A DNA stretch of 64,000 bases from JANQIO01 sp043513815 (GTDB lineage: Bacteria; Pseudomonadota; Gammaproteobacteria; Pseudomonadales; Halieaceae), in assembly GCA_043513815.1 (NCBI GenBank), contig CP121313.1, positions 868,001 through 932,000 on the forward strand. Reading direction: 5' to 3'. Positions 16,175 to 25,511 of this stretch are shown here, one piece after another; within the stretch, counting starts at the first letter, position 1, and the number at the start of each line of letters is the position of its first letter. The position numbers were made by a program, and so were the translations under genes. The notes beneath the pieces were generated by a model. The model saw only the letters and a list, made by a program, of their open reading frames with translations. It had not been told where the DNA came from and did not search any database.

Positions 16175-18334
16175 TCAGGTTTTCTTGCGCTTTCGGCGCC
16201 GCTTGGCGGGCTGGGCAAGGGTGGATTTCGGGTATCGCGGCAGCTTGCCCGTCAGCAGGTAGCGGTGGATGCTCTCCTGGCTGCGAATCTTGATGCTCTT
16301 GCGGCCACCGACCATCTTGTTTGATTGGGTCTCGTCAAGCACCCGTGCCTTTACGTTGTCATGCCACTGCTGGTCCAGCACATCCTGTAAAAGTTGCTGC
16401 GCCTCCTTGTCGTGTACCGGGGTCAGGACTTCCACCCGGTAGTCCAGGTTGCGCGTCATCAGGTCGGCGGAGCCAATGAAATACCTGGCCTGCCCGCGGT
16501 TGTAAAAGGTATAGACGCGCGGGTGCTCCAGAAAGCGGTCGACGATACTGATACCGGTCACCTTGTCTGACAGGCCAGGTACGCCGGGCAGCATGGTGCA
16601 CATGCCACGGATGATCAGGCGAACTTCGACGCCGGCACTGCTGGCCTCGTACAGTTTCATGACCATTTCCCGGTCGGCCAGGTTGTTGCATTTCAGCGTC
16701 ATGGCGGCCGGGTAGCCGTCGCGGGCGTTGGAGATCTCCCGGTCCATAAGCTCATAGAGCCCGGAACGGCTGCTGTGCGGAGAGACCAGCAGGTGACGGT
16801 AGCTGGGCCGCTTGTAGTTGAACCGCAGGAAGTCGAACACATTGAACACGTCCTTGCCGATGCCCTGGTCGTAGGTCAGCAGGCTGAAGTCGGTGTACAG
16901 GTTGGCAGTTTTTTCATTGAAGTTGCCGGTGCCGATATGGCTGTAGTAGGCCAGTTCGCCGTCTTCTTCGCGCTCAATCAGGATCAGCTTGCTGTGTACC
17001 TTCAGGCCGGCCACGCCAAACATCACCTGCACGCCGTTGTCGGCCAGACGCTCCGCCCAGTTGATATTGGCCTCTTCATCGAAACGGGCCTGCAGCTCCA
17101 CCACTGCCAGCACCCGTTTGCCGTTGTTTACGGCGTTGACCAGCGCATCACAGACCCGTGAATTGCCCGCCACCCGGTACAGGCAGATCTGAATGCTTTT
17201 GACGGCGGGGTCGAGTGCCGCGGTCTTGAGCATATTGATGATGTAGTCGAAGGAGTGGTACGGGTAATACAGCAGCACATCCTTTTCGCGGATCTTTTCG
17301 AAAATGCTGCCTTCGGCCTCCAGTCGCTGAACGGGGATATGCGGCAGCGGCTTGTACTCCAGGTATTTGGGCCCCACGTTGGGAAAACTCATGAAGTCCT
17401 TGGAGTTGTGGTAGCGGCCGCCGGCGATCAGGCTGTCGTACTTGCGGACGTTGAAGTGTTTGGTGAGGAACTGGAGCAGGTGGTCGGGCATGGCGGCGTC
17501 GTAAACGAAGCGTACGGCCTCTGCCTTCTGGCGCCGCTTGAGGCTGATTTCCAGCTTTTCGATCAGGCTGTCGGAAATGCCGGTATCGATCTCGAGTTCT
17601 GCATCTCTGGAAAACTTGATGGTATAGGCTGAAGAGCTGTCCACCTTGAGTACGCCGCGAAATACCTGCGGCATGCAAACACGGATGATGTTGTCGAGAA
17701 CAATGAACACCTTGCCTTTCTTGCCCTTCTTCCGGGGAATTTCAACGAAGCGGGGTACCCGGTCAGTGGGTACTTCGACCAGCGCATAGCGATGATCGCC
17801 ATCGCTCACCACGTCGACAGCCAGATAGATGGACTCATCGGTCAGGTTGGGCATGGACTTGCCATCTGACATGAGGATGGGTTCGAGTTCCGGCAGCACC
17901 TGGGCGCGGAAGAAGTGCTGCACATACTCCGACTGATGCGGTTCGAGCTGATCTTCGTTGATCAGGTAGATCTTGCGCTTGCGCAGTTCAAGCAGCACCT
18001 GCTCATAGATTCGGTCAAACTCGGTCTGCAGTTCCACCACCCGGGCCTGGATCATCTCCAGCAGTTCCTTGTACTGCTGCCGGGTCGCACCCACAGACAG
18101 TGAGAGCAGGCGCCGCACCTCGGCGACCCGCACCCGGAAGAACTCGTCCATATTGTTGGAGAAGATGCCGAGGTAGCGCAGCCGCTGTATTACGGGGGTC
18201 TCGGGATTGGCCGCTTCCTGCAGTACGCGAGCATTGAATGACAGCCAGCTGACCTCCCGGGGCATGAACTGGCTGGCGTCCAGGTCTCCCAGGCGGAGGT
18301 TGAGGGGGTTTTGTGCTTCGTCGATTGGCGTCAT
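16175..18334 (-). CDS. ppk1: Polyphosphate kinase 1
   Basis: A 719-residue enzyme that reversibly polymerises the gamma-phosphate of ATP into inorganic polyphosphate at the membrane periphery. All four Ppk1 domains are recognisable: the N-terminal helical domain (REVSWLSFNARVLQEAANP, SNNMDEFFRVRVAEV), the head domain, and the two phospholipase-D-like C-terminal domains. The autophosphorylated His is His447 in KVHSKLILI, and the second histidine is His466 in YYSHIGTGNFNEKTA. The C-terminus ends in a Lys/Arg-rich tail (RRKRKKT). No ppx exopolyphosphatase is adjacent. The gene appears monocistronic, converging with the TetR gene. Confidence 0.96.
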   Translation of the reverse strand: MTPIDEAQNPLNLRLGDLDASQFMPREVSWLSFNARVLQEAANPETPVIQRLRYLGIFSNNMDEFFRVRVAEVRRLLSLSVGATRQQYKELLEMIQARVVELQTEFDRIYEQVLLELRKRKIYLINEDQLEPHQSEYVQHFFRAQVLPELEPILMSDGKSMPNLTDESIYLAVDVVSDGDHRYALVEVPTDRVPRFVEIPRKKGKKGKVFIVLDNIIRVCMPQVFRGVLKVDSSSAYTIKFSRDAELEIDTGISDSLIEKLEISLKRRQKAEAVRFVYDAAMPDHLLQFLTKHFNVRKYDSLIAGGRYHNSKDFMSFPNVGPKYLEYKPLPHIPVQRLEAEGSIFEKIREKDVLLYYPYHSFDYIINMLKTAALDPAVKSIQICLYRVAGNSRVCDALVNAVNNGKRVLAVVELQARFDEEANINWAERLADNGVQVMFGVAGLKVHSKLILIEREEDGELAYYSHIGTGNFNEKTANLYTDFSLLTYDQGIGKDVFNVFDFLRFNYKRPSYRHLLVSPHSSRSGLYELMDREISNARDGYPAAMTLKCNNLADREMVMKLYEASSAGVEVRLIIRGMCTMLPGVPGLSDKVTGISIVDRFLEHPRVYTFYNRGQARYFIGSADLMTRNLDYRVEVLTPVHDKEAQQLLQDVLDQQWHDNVKARVLDETQSNKMVGGRKSIKIRSQESIHRYLLTGKLPRYPKSTLAQPAKRRRKRKKT

Positions 18335-18396
18335 GGATTGACCAGTATAGCCGTGAATTGTTGCGTTTCCTCTACAAAAGGGCGACGGCGCTGGAA

Positions 18397-19074
18397 TCAG
18401 TGAGCGCCGCGGTCATCCTTACCAAAATAAAGTTGTTCGTCGAAGGTCTTCAGGGCGCCCGGGAAGAAAACACAGGCCGCCGTCACCAGCATGCCGTTGA
18501 TAAAGCCCTCGGGGAACAGGATCAGGGCCAGCATGGGCCAGGCTTCCAGGCCGCGCGTGGCCAGCGCCGATTCACCGATCAGGTACAGAAACCCGATGGC
18601 CGCCAGCGCCACCGAGAGGGCCGATAACATGCCGCCAGCAAAGCCGCCGCCCAGAGTATAGAGAAACAGGTTCTGGTGCCGCGGCAGGCGAGACACCAGC
18701 CAGGCACTGAGACTGGCGGGCAGGGCCACTGTGAACAGCCAGGCGGCAGGAATCGCCAGCAGTGGATCGCCGAGGACGATGACCTGGATAACCAGTGCCA
18801 GGCTGCCGGCTAGTATCGCCAGGCACCAGCCCAGCACCAGGGTGACGCTGGTCATGGCCAGCAGGTGGACAGTGGCGACGTCGCCGAGCCTGATCGACAG
18901 TAGCCACAGCAGGGTGCACCCCAGGGCTGCACCGAACACCAGGTGAAGGCGCCCCGGGACAGCGAGCAGTGCGTGCCAGGGAGCGTAGCGAACGGCCACG
19001 CCAAGCCCCAGTATCATCAGCAGACCCAGGCCGAGCAGCGCCCCGGCGGGGATGAATGCGGGGTTGATCAACAT
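18397..19074 (-). CDS. Orphan CbiM-like energy-coupling-factor permease family membrane protein
   Basis: A 225-residue integral membrane protein with about six or seven helices, resembling the CbiM/NikM substrate-specificity component of ECF transporters (HLLAMTSVTLVLGWCLAILAG and a conserved GGGFAGGMLSALSVALAA stretch). No CbiQ, CbiO or CbiN partner genes are nearby. It belongs to the solitary CbiM-like proteins of Gammaproteobacteria, whose role is uncertain (cobalt or nickel uptake is only a family inference). CbiM proper needs an N-terminal Met-His for metal binding. This protein starts MLINPAF, so the canonical ATCUN-like site is absent with this start. Confidence 0.6.
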   Translation of the reverse strand: MLINPAFIPAGALLGLGLLMILGLGVAVRYAPWHALLAVPGRLHLVFGAALGCTLLWLLSIRLGDVATVHLLAMTSVTLVLGWCLAILAGSLALVIQVIVLGDPLLAIPAAWLFTVALPASLSAWLVSRLPRHQNLFLYTLGGGFAGGMLSALSVALAAIGFLYLIGESALATRGLEAWPMLALILFPEGFINGMLVTAACVFFPGALKTFDEQLYFGKDDRGAH

Positions 19075-19303
19075 CCCCCTAGCTTAGTGGTCGTGCGTGC
19101 TGCTGCCCAGTGCTACCGGAGTGAATACTAACTGCGCTGGATGAGTGGCAGTGCGGAGTCTCGGTCTATGGCTGCGCTGCTACGCCGGCGAGGCGCAGGC
19201 CGCGTATAAAAAAGCTTCTGTGAAAAATTCCGTCGCGCGGCAAAAGCTGTTACTTTGCGCCTATAACCACAACATATAGTATTCAGCGAGGCCTCCCAAA
19301 CCC

Positions 19304-20095
19304 ATGACCTACTGCGTGGCGATTGCAGCCAAAGACGGCCTTGTGTTCTGTTCCGACTCCCGTACCAATGCCGGGCCGGACATTCTCTCCACCTACTCAA
19401 AAATGCACATCTACAATCTCGGCAAAGACCGGATGATTGTGTTGCTGAGCGCAGGCAACCTGGCGACCTCCCAGGCGGTTATTGCCCAGATTGACGGCGA
19501 TATGGAAGACCAGGAGGCCGAGTCCCTGCTGACCTGCAGCAAAATGGTTGAAGTGGCCAATTACGTCAGCCGGGTCAGTCGCGAGCAGCAATCTGCCGCC
19601 AGTGATTCAACGGCGGAAGCCGACGTCAATACCTCGGTGTCGCTCATCGTCGGTGGCCAGATCGCGGGCAACAAACCGTCCATTTACATGGTCTACTCGG
19701 CGGGCAATTTCATCTCGGTTTCGGATGAAACCCGGTTCCTGCAAATCGGCGAAAGCAAGTACGGAAAGCCTATCCTGGACCGTATCCTGGGCGAGGACAC
19801 CAGTCTGGAGGACGCTGCGCGCTGCGCGCTGGTGTCGATGGATTCCACCATGCGGGCCAATGCCACCGTGGGGCCGCCCATTGAAGTCCTGGTCTACGAA
19901 AACGATACCTTCGAATCGGACCACTACATCAAACTTACCGAGGAAGATTCCTACCTCACCACCTTGCGACGGGCGTGGTCGAGGGCAATTAACCAGGCCT
20001 TCCTGGGCCTGCCGCAGTTTGAATGGGAGAAGCGCTCGGCGTCGCTGCGATCCGTATTTGAAAGGCCCGCTGCGGACGATCAGCGCGGGGATTAG
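19304..20095 (+). CDS. Anbu-type proteasome-like peptidase
   Basis: A 263-residue Ntn-hydrolase of the ancestral beta-subunit (Anbu, predicted proteasome-type protease) group, related to HslV. After removal of Met1 the N-terminus is Thr-Tyr-Cys, giving the nucleophile Thr1. Asp17 (FCSDSRTN) and Lys32 (STYSKMHIY) in mature numbering fit the catalytic triad. GNLATSQAVIAQ and SAGNFISVS are other family blocks. Known Anbu genes lie with a circularly permuted ATP-grasp, an alpha-E protein and a peptidase, and exactly these are present here but on the opposite strand, converging with no bases between the stop codons. No unfoldase ATPase is encoded nearby. Confidence 0.92.
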   Translation: MTYCVAIAAKDGLVFCSDSRTNAGPDILSTYSKMHIYNLGKDRMIVLLSAGNLATSQAVIAQIDGDMEDQEAESLLTCSKMVEVANYVSRVSREQQSAASDSTAEADVNTSVSLIVGGQIAGNKPSIYMVYSAGNFISVSDETRFLQIGESKYGKPILDRILGEDTSLEDAARCALVSMDSTMRANATVGPPIEVLVYENDTFESDHYIKLTEEDSYLTTLRRAWSRAINQAFLGLPQFEWEKRSASLRSVFERPAADDQRGD

Positions 20096-21112
20096 TCAGC
20101 CGGTCGCGGCACCCACGGGGGCCGGTCCCACCGCCGCCCGGGCTACGGCATCCTGGACAAACAACAGCTTCTCGATGACCTTCGGGGTGAGCAGGAACGG
20201 ATAGTGGTCCCGCTGTCCAAGGCTGCGCCCCAATTCATTCAGCGGAATTACGAACCGTGCCCAGGCATTGATGCGCTCGCGCGGGTCTGCGCCCGGATCA
20301 TCTGATAACCCATAGCAAATGGCGGTTTCCAGCGTGTCCTCGATGTGCAGGAAATGGGCAAAGCACTCCGCCCAGTCTTCCAGCGGGTGGGCGCTGGCGT
20401 AGGCGCTGATGTGCTCGTTTTCCCAGCCCGCGGCCGGGCCACTGGCATAGTAGGCGTTGAGCGCTCCGCTGTAGTCTGCTGATGGATCACCAAACAGCGC
20501 TGTAAAGGCGGCCATATCGGTAACGAGCTGTGGATAGAAAAAGTGCCCGACCTCGTGGCGGATGTGGCCCAGCACAGTACGGTAGCGCTCGCCCATCATC
20601 TCGCGCTGCTGTACGCGCTGAATTTCGTCGGCTTCAATGACATTGATGGTGATGACGCCGTCCTTGTGTCCGGTGCTCACGAAGTGCTCCAGAACATCCG
20701 GGTGACTGCGCTTGTCCTCCAGGAAATCAAAGCGCATACCGCCGGCGCTGTTGACGTCCAGCCCGAGTTTGCTGACGCCGGCGATCATGCGCCGCTTGGC
20801 GGACTCCAGTCGTTTCCAGCGCGCCAGGTTTTCGCTGCGGGACATGGAAGGTATGGTTCGGTTCAGTCGGCAGGCGGAGCAGCGGGTATCGGTGGAGCCC
20901 GCTTCAACCACGCCATTGCACACCCGCCATTCAGCGCGATTGTCACAGGGGCGGTAGCGATTGCCGCTGGCATCGACCCAGCCGTCGTCATCATCGTCCA
21001 GCGAAAACATCTCAGCCCGCAGGGGCTCGAAGGCCACACGACGCCCGCATTTGCCGCAGCGTGTGTTTTCGCAGAACAGTGCCTGCCCGCAGCGGCAGTA
21101 GTACGGCGTCAT
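20096..21112 (-). CDS. Putative zinc-binding metallopeptidase of the Anbu locus
   Basis: A 338-residue protein. The first 90 residues hold zinc-ribbon-like cysteine pairs (YYCRCGQALFCENTRCGKCG, then CDN, CNG and CSAC), and a gluzincin-like catalytic region follows with IRHEVGHFFYPQL (HExxH). Downstream acidic/His residues sit in HPLEDWAECFAHFLHIEDT, a plausible third ligand region. This matches the family annotated as putative zinc-binding peptidase (DUF2248-like). Its ATG overlaps the alpha-E stop by 4 bases, so it is the last gene of a coupled trio. A role in processing peptides together with Anbu is inferred from context only. Confidence 0.83.
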   Translation of the reverse strand: MTPYYCRCGQALFCENTRCGKCGRRVAFEPLRAEMFSLDDDDDGWVDASGNRYRPCDNRAEWRVCNGVVEAGSTDTRCSACRLNRTIPSMSRSENLARWKRLESAKRRMIAGVSKLGLDVNSAGGMRFDFLEDKRSHPDVLEHFVSTGHKDGVITINVIEADEIQRVQQREMMGERYRTVLGHIRHEVGHFFYPQLVTDMAAFTALFGDPSADYSGALNAYYASGPAAGWENEHISAYASAHPLEDWAECFAHFLHIEDTLETAICYGLSDDPGADPRERINAWARFVIPLNELGRSLGQRDHYPFLLTPKVIEKLLFVQDAVARAAVGPAPVGAATG

Positions 21113-22041
21113 CCCTGCTCCGGTGTAAACCAGGTTTGCCTGATGACGTCATGCAGGCCCTGCAGGCGCACCTGAATGTCGTCGACAAATTTTTCCAGCG
21201 CCTCACCTTCCAGCTCCGCGCAATTGGTGCGCTTGACCTTGCGGTGCACGGACTGGGTGGCTTTCAGCGCTTCCTTGCCGCGGGGCAACAATCGCATGGC
21301 GGCTTCAATTTCCAGCAGGCAGTGGGACAAGGCGCGTGGAAACTCGTTGCTGCGCAACAGGAACTGCAGTGCATCCGACGGGCGGACATTGTGCCGCACA
21401 CTGAGGCGATACATCTGGTAGGCGCTCAGTGACTGCAACACGCTGACCCACATTACATTCTGGTAGGGACGGGTATCCTCGTCGGGATTGCCCAGTTCCT
21501 CTGAGGCCACGTCGATGATGCGCGTGGTCATGTCGGCGCGTTCCAGATAGCGCCCCATGCGCAGGAATTGGTAGGTCGCGTCGTGGTTCATGCTGCCTGA
21601 CAACATGCCGGAGATCTGCTGGGTAGATTGCACTACGCCATTAAGTACACTGTGGCGAGAGGCCCTTGGCAGCCCCTTGTTGGCCCGCCGTGCCACGCTC
21701 AGGTACAGGCTGTTGACCTGCTCCCAGGTTTCACTGGGCAGCACTTCACGACTGGTGCGCATGTTTTCCCGGGCATGGGCCAGGGTGCTGATGATTGACG
21801 AGTAATTCTCGCGATCGCTGAAAACGAAGCTCATGATGTTCTTTTCATTGGCGACCCCGGGGCGCGCCGCGAACTGTTCACGGGCACCCAACACCCGCAG
21901 CAGCAGTTCCCAGTCCGGCTGCACGTTACGCGGCAGGTCGAGGATGACGTTGTGGCGAACCAGGATCAGACGCGAAGTGTCTTCCGCACGTTCCAGGTAG
22001 CGAGCCAGCCAGTAGATTCTTTCTGCAACCCTGGACAACAT
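21109..22041 (-). CDS. Alpha-E domain protein
   Basis: A 310-residue all-alpha protein of the bacterial alpha-E family, beginning MLSRVAERIYWLARYLERAED, the family's most conserved segment. Further blocks are NHDATYQFLRMGRYLERADM and RALSHCLLEIEAAM. Alpha-E proteins nearly always accompany circularly permuted ATP-grasp proteins and transglutaminase-like or other peptidases, and are thought to work in a peptide-modifying or amide-bond-forming system. The ATG at 22041 shares one base with the stop of the ATP-grasp gene. The frame is open further upstream, but that part overlaps the ATP-grasp gene and is not conserved-looking. Confidence 0.9.
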   Translation of the reverse strand: MLSRVAERIYWLARYLERAEDTSRLILVRHNVILDLPRNVQPDWELLLRVLGAREQFAARPGVANEKNIMSFVFSDRENYSSIISTLAHARENMRTSREVLPSETWEQVNSLYLSVARRANKGLPRASRHSVLNGVVQSTQQISGMLSGSMNHDATYQFLRMGRYLERADMTTRIIDVASEELGNPDEDTRPYQNVMWVSVLQSLSAYQMYRLSVRHNVRPSDALQFLLRSNEFPRALSHCLLEIEAAMRLLPRGKEALKATQSVHRKVKRTNCAELEGEALEKFVDDIQVRLQGLHDVIRQTWFTPEQG

Positions 22042-23549
22042 CAGCTTGCCTCCGTGTCTACGATCCAGGTGTCCTTGCTGCCACCGCCCTGGGACGAGTT
22101 GACGACCAGCGACCCCTTGCGCAGCGCGACACGGGTCAGACCGCCTGCCGTCACGTAATGGTCCTTGCCCTGCAGAATAAACGGCCGCAGGTCGAGGTGC
22201 CGGGGCTGAATGCTGTTGCCGCACAGGGTGGGTGCGGTGGACAGGGCCAGGGCTGGCTGTGCCATGTAGTTACGCGGATTCTTGCGTATGCGGGCGGTAA
22301 ATTCCTCGCGCTGCTTCTTGGTCGATGCCGGCCCAATCAACATACCGTAACCGCCGCTTTCATTGGCTGGCTTCACCACCATGCTCTGCAGGTTCTTGAG
22401 TACGTGGTCGCGGTGGCTCTTGTCTACGCAGAGATATGAGGGCACGTTGGGAATGATCGGGTCCTCGCCCAGGTAGTACTTGATGATGTCTGGTACATAG
22501 GTGTAAATCACCTTGTCGTCGGCGACGCCGGCGCCGGGCGCGTTGGCGATACCGACGTTGCCCTTGCGCCAGGCCCGGAACAGGCCGGGAGTGCCCAGTA
22601 CCGAGTTGGGGCGGAAGGCTTCCGGATCAAGGAAGTCGTCATTGATGCGGCGGTAGATGACATCGACTCGCTCCAGGCCCCGGATGGTTCGCATGTAAAC
22701 CTTGTCGTCGTCGCCCACCACCAGGTCGGAGCCTTCAACCAGCTCCGCTCCCATGCGCTGGGCCAGGTAGGCGTGCTCGAAGTAGGCGGAATTGAAGATG
22801 CCGGGCGTCATCACCACGATTTCCGGTTGGTCGCCTGGCCGTGGAGAGAGAGAGGCCAGCGTATCGAACAGCTGGGAAGGGTAGTCATCCACCGGTTCGA
22901 TAAAGTGCTTCTCAAACAGCTGCGGCAATACGCGCTTGGAGACAGCGCGATTTTCCAGCATGTAGGACACGCCGGAGGGAACGCGGAGGTTGTCCTCCAG
23001 TACATACATGGTGCCGTCATTGTCGCGCACCAGGTCAGAGCCGCAGATGTGTGACCAGACACCGTAGCGCGGCTTGGCGCCGACGCACTGCTTCAGGAAT
23101 TCCGGTGAGCTGTCGATGATTTCACGCGGCAGCACCTTGTCCTTGAGAATGCGTTGCTTGTTGTAGATGTCGTCAATGAACTTGTTGAGCGCCACCTGCC
23201 GCTGTACCAGTCCCTTCTCCATTACCTGCCATTCTTTCAGCGGAATGATGCGTGGCAGCACATCCATGGGCCAGGCGCGGTCGATGTTTTCGCCGTCGCT
23301 GTACACGGTGAAGCTGATGCCCATCTCCTGGATCGCCAGGTCAGCGGCCTGTTGCCGTGACAGCAGGTGTTTGATCGACATTTTGCGGGTATAGGACACC
23401 AGGCCTCGCGCGGCGGCGCGGGCATTGCCCGGTGAGCTGATGATCTCGTCGTAGAAGTGCCCGGGGTCATAAGCGTTCCAGTCGATGCCCGGACGGGCCC
23501 GCTTATAGGGTGCGGGCGCCTTGATGGCGGCGGCGCTGGATTTGGGCAT
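22041..23549 (-). CDS. Circularly permuted type-2 ATP-grasp protein
   Basis: A 502-residue soluble protein of the circularly permuted ATP-grasp family. Key blocks are PRIIPLKEWQVMEKGLVQR, WSHICGSDLVRDNDGTMYVL followed by EDNLRVPSGVSY, and MVVKPANESGGYGMLIGP, which carries the nucleotide-binding glycines. Family members catalyse ATP-dependent carboxylate-amine ligation, and the target in Anbu-type loci is unknown. It is the first gene of the trio with the alpha-E protein and the zinc peptidase. The coupling (1- and 4-base overlaps) implies stoichiometric synthesis. The 183 bases upstream separate it from the divergent ggt gene. Confidence 0.92.
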   Translation of the reverse strand: MPKSSAAAIKAPAPYKRARPGIDWNAYDPGHFYDEIISSPGNARAAARGLVSYTRKMSIKHLLSRQQAADLAIQEMGISFTVYSDGENIDRAWPMDVLPRIIPLKEWQVMEKGLVQRQVALNKFIDDIYNKQRILKDKVLPREIIDSSPEFLKQCVGAKPRYGVWSHICGSDLVRDNDGTMYVLEDNLRVPSGVSYMLENRAVSKRVLPQLFEKHFIEPVDDYPSQLFDTLASLSPRPGDQPEIVVMTPGIFNSAYFEHAYLAQRMGAELVEGSDLVVGDDDKVYMRTIRGLERVDVIYRRINDDFLDPEAFRPNSVLGTPGLFRAWRKGNVGIANAPGAGVADDKVIYTYVPDIIKYYLGEDPIIPNVPSYLCVDKSHRDHVLKNLQSMVVKPANESGGYGMLIGPASTKKQREEFTARIRKNPRNYMAQPALALSTAPTLCGNSIQPRHLDLRPFILQGKDHYVTAGGLTRVALRKGSLVVNSSQGGGSKDTWIVDTEAS

Positions 23550-23628
23550 AGGAAGACTTGTCCTCTGTGCGTTAAAGGACGCGCTACCCTACCACACTTG
23601 CCGCGCTATCGCATGTCGCCCCGCTCGC

Positions 23629-23657
23629 GTTGACACCCTCAAAGACACTGCATAGGC
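23629..23657 (+). promoter_or_regulatory. Possible sigma-70 promoter of ggt
   Basis: A consensus TTGACA at 23629-23634 is followed after 17 bases by TAGGCT at 23652-23657, a weak -10. It lies 76 bases before the ATG of the gamma-glutamyltransferase gene. Confidence 0.4.
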
Positions 23658-23732
23658 TCTCGCAATGCCGTATTCTCTGGTGCTTGCCTGAGCCAGGGCC
23701 CGGTCCTCCACTTCAACTGGATAACGTTTTTC

Positions 23733-25511
23733 ATGCTTCGACCTCAGATTGTTTTCCTGCCTTTGCTGGCGCTTTTTCTCAGCCTGGGTGCATTTTCCGC
23801 GGATGAGCTGGGCGGCGGTGGCCGTCCGGTCGGTGCCGACTTCTCGCGCAGCCCCGTGTTCGGCGCCAACGGTATTGCGGCGACGGCCCAGCCGCTTGCC
23901 TCGCAGGTGGCGATTGACGTGCTCAAGCAGGGCGGAAGCGCAGTGGATGCCGCCATTGCCGCCAACGCGGCTCTGGGCCTGATGGAGCCTACCGGTAACG
24001 GCATCGGCGGCGACCTGTTCGCCATCGTCTGGGATCCTGCCTCCGACAAGCTCTATGGCTACAACGGTTCCGGACGCTCACCCCAGGGCAGGAGCCTGGA
24101 TGACATCAAGCAGCGCATTGCAGACATGAAGAGTGCCGGACGCCTCCCGGAAGACCACGAGGGCATACCGGCGTTTGGCAGTCTGCCGGTAACGGTGCCC
24201 GGCACGGTGGATGGCTGGTTTGCCCTGCACGAGCAGTTCGGCAAATTGCCCATGTCCCAGGTGCTGGCGCCAGCGGTGGCTTACGCAAGGGAAGGCTTCC
24301 CTGTCTCGCCGGTCATCGCTTACTACTTCGGGCGCAACCTGAGTCGCTTCAATCGCGATACCGGGATGATCGAGGAGTTCGACAATGCCCAGGCTACGTG
24401 GTTCAAGGGGGGGCGGGCTCCCGCCGAGGGAGAGCTGTTCCGCAATCCGGACCTGGGCACCACCCTGGAAACCATTGGCCGTGAAGGCCGGGATGTGTTT
24501 TACAGCGGCAAGCTCGCCGAGGTCATGGCCAAGTACTTTGAGCGCATCGGCGGAGATCTGAAGCTGGCAGACTTTGCCGCTCATCGCGGCGAATGGGTCA
24601 CACCAGGCAGCGTGAATTACCGGGGCTACGATGTGTACGAGTTGCCACCGAACGGCCAGGGTTTCGCGGCCCTGCAGATGCTGAGTATTCTCAAGAACAT
24701 CGACTTCAGTCAGTGGCCGCGTTCTTCGGCTGAGGTATTCCACTTCATGGTTGAGGCCAAGCGCCTGGCCTTTGAAGATGTGGCGCGCTACTACGCCGAC
24801 CCGGACTTCTCGCAGATACCCCTCGAGGGCCTGCTGTCCGATGCCTACGGCAAGCAGCGTTTCGCTGAGATCGATGCCGGCAAGGTGAACCCCTCTGTGG
24901 CTGCCGGAGAGCCCAAGCTCGAGGGGGAGGGTGATACTACCTACCTGACGGTAGCCGACGGCAACGGCATGATGGTGTCCCTCATCCAGTCCAATTACCG
25001 TGGTATGGGCAGCGGACTGACGCCGGACGGGCTGGGCTTCATGTTCCAGGACCGTGGCGAGCTATTCTCACTGGATCCGACCCACCCCAATGCCTACGCG
25101 CCGGGCAAGCGTCCGTTCCACACCATTATTCCGGCTTTCGTCATGAAGGGCGGCAAGCCTTACATGAGCTTCGGCCTGATGGGCGGTGGCATGCAGCCCC
25201 AGGGGCACGTGCAGGTGCTGGTCAATCACATCGACTACGGCATGAACATCCAGGAGGCGGGCGACGCCGCGCGTTTCCTGCACGTCGGTGGTCGCAGCCC
25301 CACCGGCAAGAACGGTGATCCGATCGGCACCCTGTACCTGGAACCCGGCGTTCCCGAAGCCACTCGCCGACGCTTGCAAACCATGGGACACAAGGTCGAA
25401 ATCGACGGCAGTGGTTCCAGCTTCGGGGGCTATCAGGCCATTCTTCGACAGGGCGGGGTCTATTCCGGCGCTACAGAGATGCGCAAGGACGGCACGGTGG
25501 CAGCTTACTAG
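23733..25511 (+). CDS. ggt: Gamma-glutamyltransferase
   Basis: A 592-residue periplasmic Ntn-hydrolase that cleaves or transfers the gamma-glutamyl group of glutathione and related peptides. A signal peptide ends around residue 23 (LLALFLSLGAFSA). The precursor should self-cleave before Thr402 in GEGDTTYLTVADGNG, giving a large and a small subunit of about 378 and 191 residues. The substrate-binding NGIGGDLFA segment and the small-subunit oxyanion block MGGGMQPQGHVQVLVN are intact. The stop codon lies inside a 13-base inverted repeat whose other arm is 66 bases downstream. It is monocistronic, next to but not in an operon with the Anbu trio. Confidence 0.95.
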   Translation: MLRPQIVFLPLLALFLSLGAFSADELGGGGRPVGADFSRSPVFGANGIAATAQPLASQVAIDVLKQGGSAVDAAIAANAALGLMEPTGNGIGGDLFAIVWDPASDKLYGYNGSGRSPQGRSLDDIKQRIADMKSAGRLPEDHEGIPAFGSLPVTVPGTVDGWFALHEQFGKLPMSQVLAPAVAYAREGFPVSPVIAYYFGRNLSRFNRDTGMIEEFDNAQATWFKGGRAPAEGELFRNPDLGTTLETIGREGRDVFYSGKLAEVMAKYFERIGGDLKLADFAAHRGEWVTPGSVNYRGYDVYELPPNGQGFAALQMLSILKNIDFSQWPRSSAEVFHFMVEAKRLAFEDVARYYADPDFSQIPLEGLLSDAYGKQRFAEIDAGKVNPSVAAGEPKLEGEGDTTYLTVADGNGMMVSLIQSNYRGMGSGLTPDGLGFMFQDRGELFSLDPTHPNAYAPGKRPFHTIIPAFVMKGGKPYMSFGLMGGGMQPQGHVQVLVNHIDYGMNIQEAGDAARFLHVGGRSPTGKNGDPIGTLYLEPGVPEATRRRLQTMGHKVEIDGSGSSFGGYQAILRQGGVYSGATEMRKDGTVAAY

